Shown here: positions 5,560-6,486 of the stretch, piece after piece
Layout: each line of letters opens with the position of its first letter
Numbering within the stretch: the first letter of the stretch is position 1
DNA from: Bacteroidales bacterium
GTDB taxonomy: Bacteria; Bacteroidota; Bacteroidia; Bacteroidales; P3
Reading direction: 5' to 3'
Assembly (NCBI GenBank): GCA_017632095.1
Contig: JAGBSA010000142.1
Span: 1-6,486 of the forward strand
DNA: 6,486 nt
Notes under the pieces: generated by a model
Databases searched by the model: none
The model's input: the letters and a program-made list of their open reading frames with translations, nothing else
What the model was told of the DNA's origin: nothing
Position numbers and translations under genes: made by a program

Positions 5560-6486
5560 ATGGCAGAAATAAAACCATCAGAGGTAACGGCAATATTACG
5601 TAAGCAATTGTCAAACGCAAATCTTGAAATAGGTTTGGAAGAAGTCGGTACTGTTTTGACAGCCGGCGATGGAATTGCACGAGTGTATGGTTTGAATAAC
5701 GTACAAGCCGGAGAGTTGGTAGAGTTTGAGAATGGAGTGCAGGCAATAGTGCAAAACCTTGAAGAGGATAATGTCGGAGTTGTGGTATTGGGTAATGCTG
5801 ATTCCATAAGCGAAGGTGACGTGGTTAAAAGAACTAATAGAATTGCTTCAATTAAGGTTGGAGAAGGTTTGTTGGGGAGAGTAATAAATACTATTGGAGA
5901 ACCGATTGACGGTAAGGGTAAGATAGAAGGTGAGTTGTATGAGATGCCTCTCGAAAGAAAGGCTCCAGGAGTTATCTTTCGTCAACCAGTTGAGGAACCA
6001 TTGCAAACAGGTTTGAAAGCAGTCGATTCAATGATTCCAATTGGTAGAGGGCAAAGAGAGTTGATTATCGGAGATAGACAAACAGGTAAAACGGCAATCG
6101 CTATTGATACTATATTGAATCAAAAAGAATTTTACGATAACGGTAATCCTGTTTATTGTATTTACGTTGCTTGTGGACAAAAAGGTTCTACAGTAGCTAA
6201 TATTGTTAGAACTTTGGAAGAAAAAGGAGCAATGGCTTATACAGTAGTCTTAGCTGCTACTGCGTCTGATTCTGCTGCGATGCAATTCTACGCACCTTTT
6301 GCAGGAGCTGCGATAGGTGAGTATTTCAGAGATACAGGTCGTGCAGCCTTGGTTGTATATGATGATTTGAGTAAACAAGCTGTTGCATATAGAGAAGTGT
6401 CATTGTTGCTTCGTCGTCCGCCGGGACGTGAAGCTTATCCAGGAGATGTGTTCTATTTGCACTCAAGATTGTTGGAAAGAGCTGGA
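5560..6486 (+). CDS. atpA: F1Fo ATP synthase subunit alpha, 5' part (runs off window)
   Basis: Alpha forms the F1 hexamer with beta and carries the non-catalytic nucleotide sites. The first 309 residues are visible, of about 500-525 usual for the family. They begin with the [17 protein letters not shown] helix that binds delta, followed by the beta-barrel domain (about 25-95, with [10 protein letters not shown]). The nucleotide domain has [17 protein letters not shown] (104-120), the Walker A loop GDRQTGKT (171-178), [12 protein letters not shown] (202-213) and the Walker B strand [11 protein letters not shown] (263-273). Gln at position 4 of the P-loop is typical of alpha rather than beta (GGAGVGKT). 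[15 protein letters not shown] (285-299) follows. The downstream arginine region lies outside the window. ATG 5560 follows atpH by 67 nt; that gap holds no hairpin or gene. Confidence 0.97.
   Translation, partial: MAEIKPSEVTAILRKQLSNANLEIGLEEVGTVLTAGDGIARVYGLNNVQAGELVEFENGVQAIVQNLEEDNVGVVVLGNADSISEGDVVKRTNRIASIKVGEGLLGRVINTIGEPIDGKGKIEGELYEMPLERKAPGVIFRQPVEEPLQTGLKAVDSMIPIGRGQRELIIGDRQTGKTAIAIDTILNQKEFYDNGNPVYCIYVACGQKGSTVANIVRTLEEKGAMAYTVVLAATASDSAAMQFYAPFAGAAIGEYFRDTGRAALVVYDDLSKQAVAYREVSLLLRRPPGREAYPGDVFYLHSRLLERAG

Overview
The window looks like a chromosomal segment of a low-GC member of the Bacteroidota, probably Bacteroidales-like. Three things point there. Promoters match the Bacteroidota form (TTTG-like at -33, 19-21 bp, TAnnTTTG at -7). 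The starts of pyrD, atpE, atpF, atpH and atpA have no convincing Shine-Dalgarno sequence, only A/T-rich leaders. The pyrK-pyrD and F1Fo subunits are of ordinary bacterial type. The exact genus cannot be read from the sequence.

Layout: (1) 2-1406, + strand: the 3' part of pyrK followed by complete pyrD, the two subunits of NAD-linked class 1B dihydroorotate dehydrogenase (pyrimidine synthesis), closed by a strong intrinsic terminator. (2) 1523-1690, + strand: a self-contained initiator tRNA unit with promoter, tRNA-fMet(CAT) with encoded CCA, and terminator. (3) 1691-2463: a gene-poor stretch with four 21-bp-phased short repeats, several inverted repeats, a good promoter driving a broken one-blade WD40 protein remnant, and a second promoter-like element just before a hairpin terminator. 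(4) 3897-2464, - strand: one promoter followed by tRNA-Lys(CTT), tRNA-Thr(CGT) and an M20-family metal-dependent amidohydrolase. The hydrolase start codon lies only 2 nt beyond the tRNA-Thr discriminator base. (5) 4012-6486, + strand, divergent from (4): atpE, atpF, atpH and the 5' two-thirds of atpA, encoding subunits c, b, delta and alpha of the F1Fo ATP synthase. A hairpin plus T-tract sits between atpE and atpF.

The genes are mostly housekeeping, and I found no mobile element, CRISPR array, phage gene or defence system. The observations most worth following are in gene expression: an mRNA that would become almost leaderless by tRNA 3' processing, a probable leaky terminator that could set the c-subunit excess, and the 21-bp-phased repeats.
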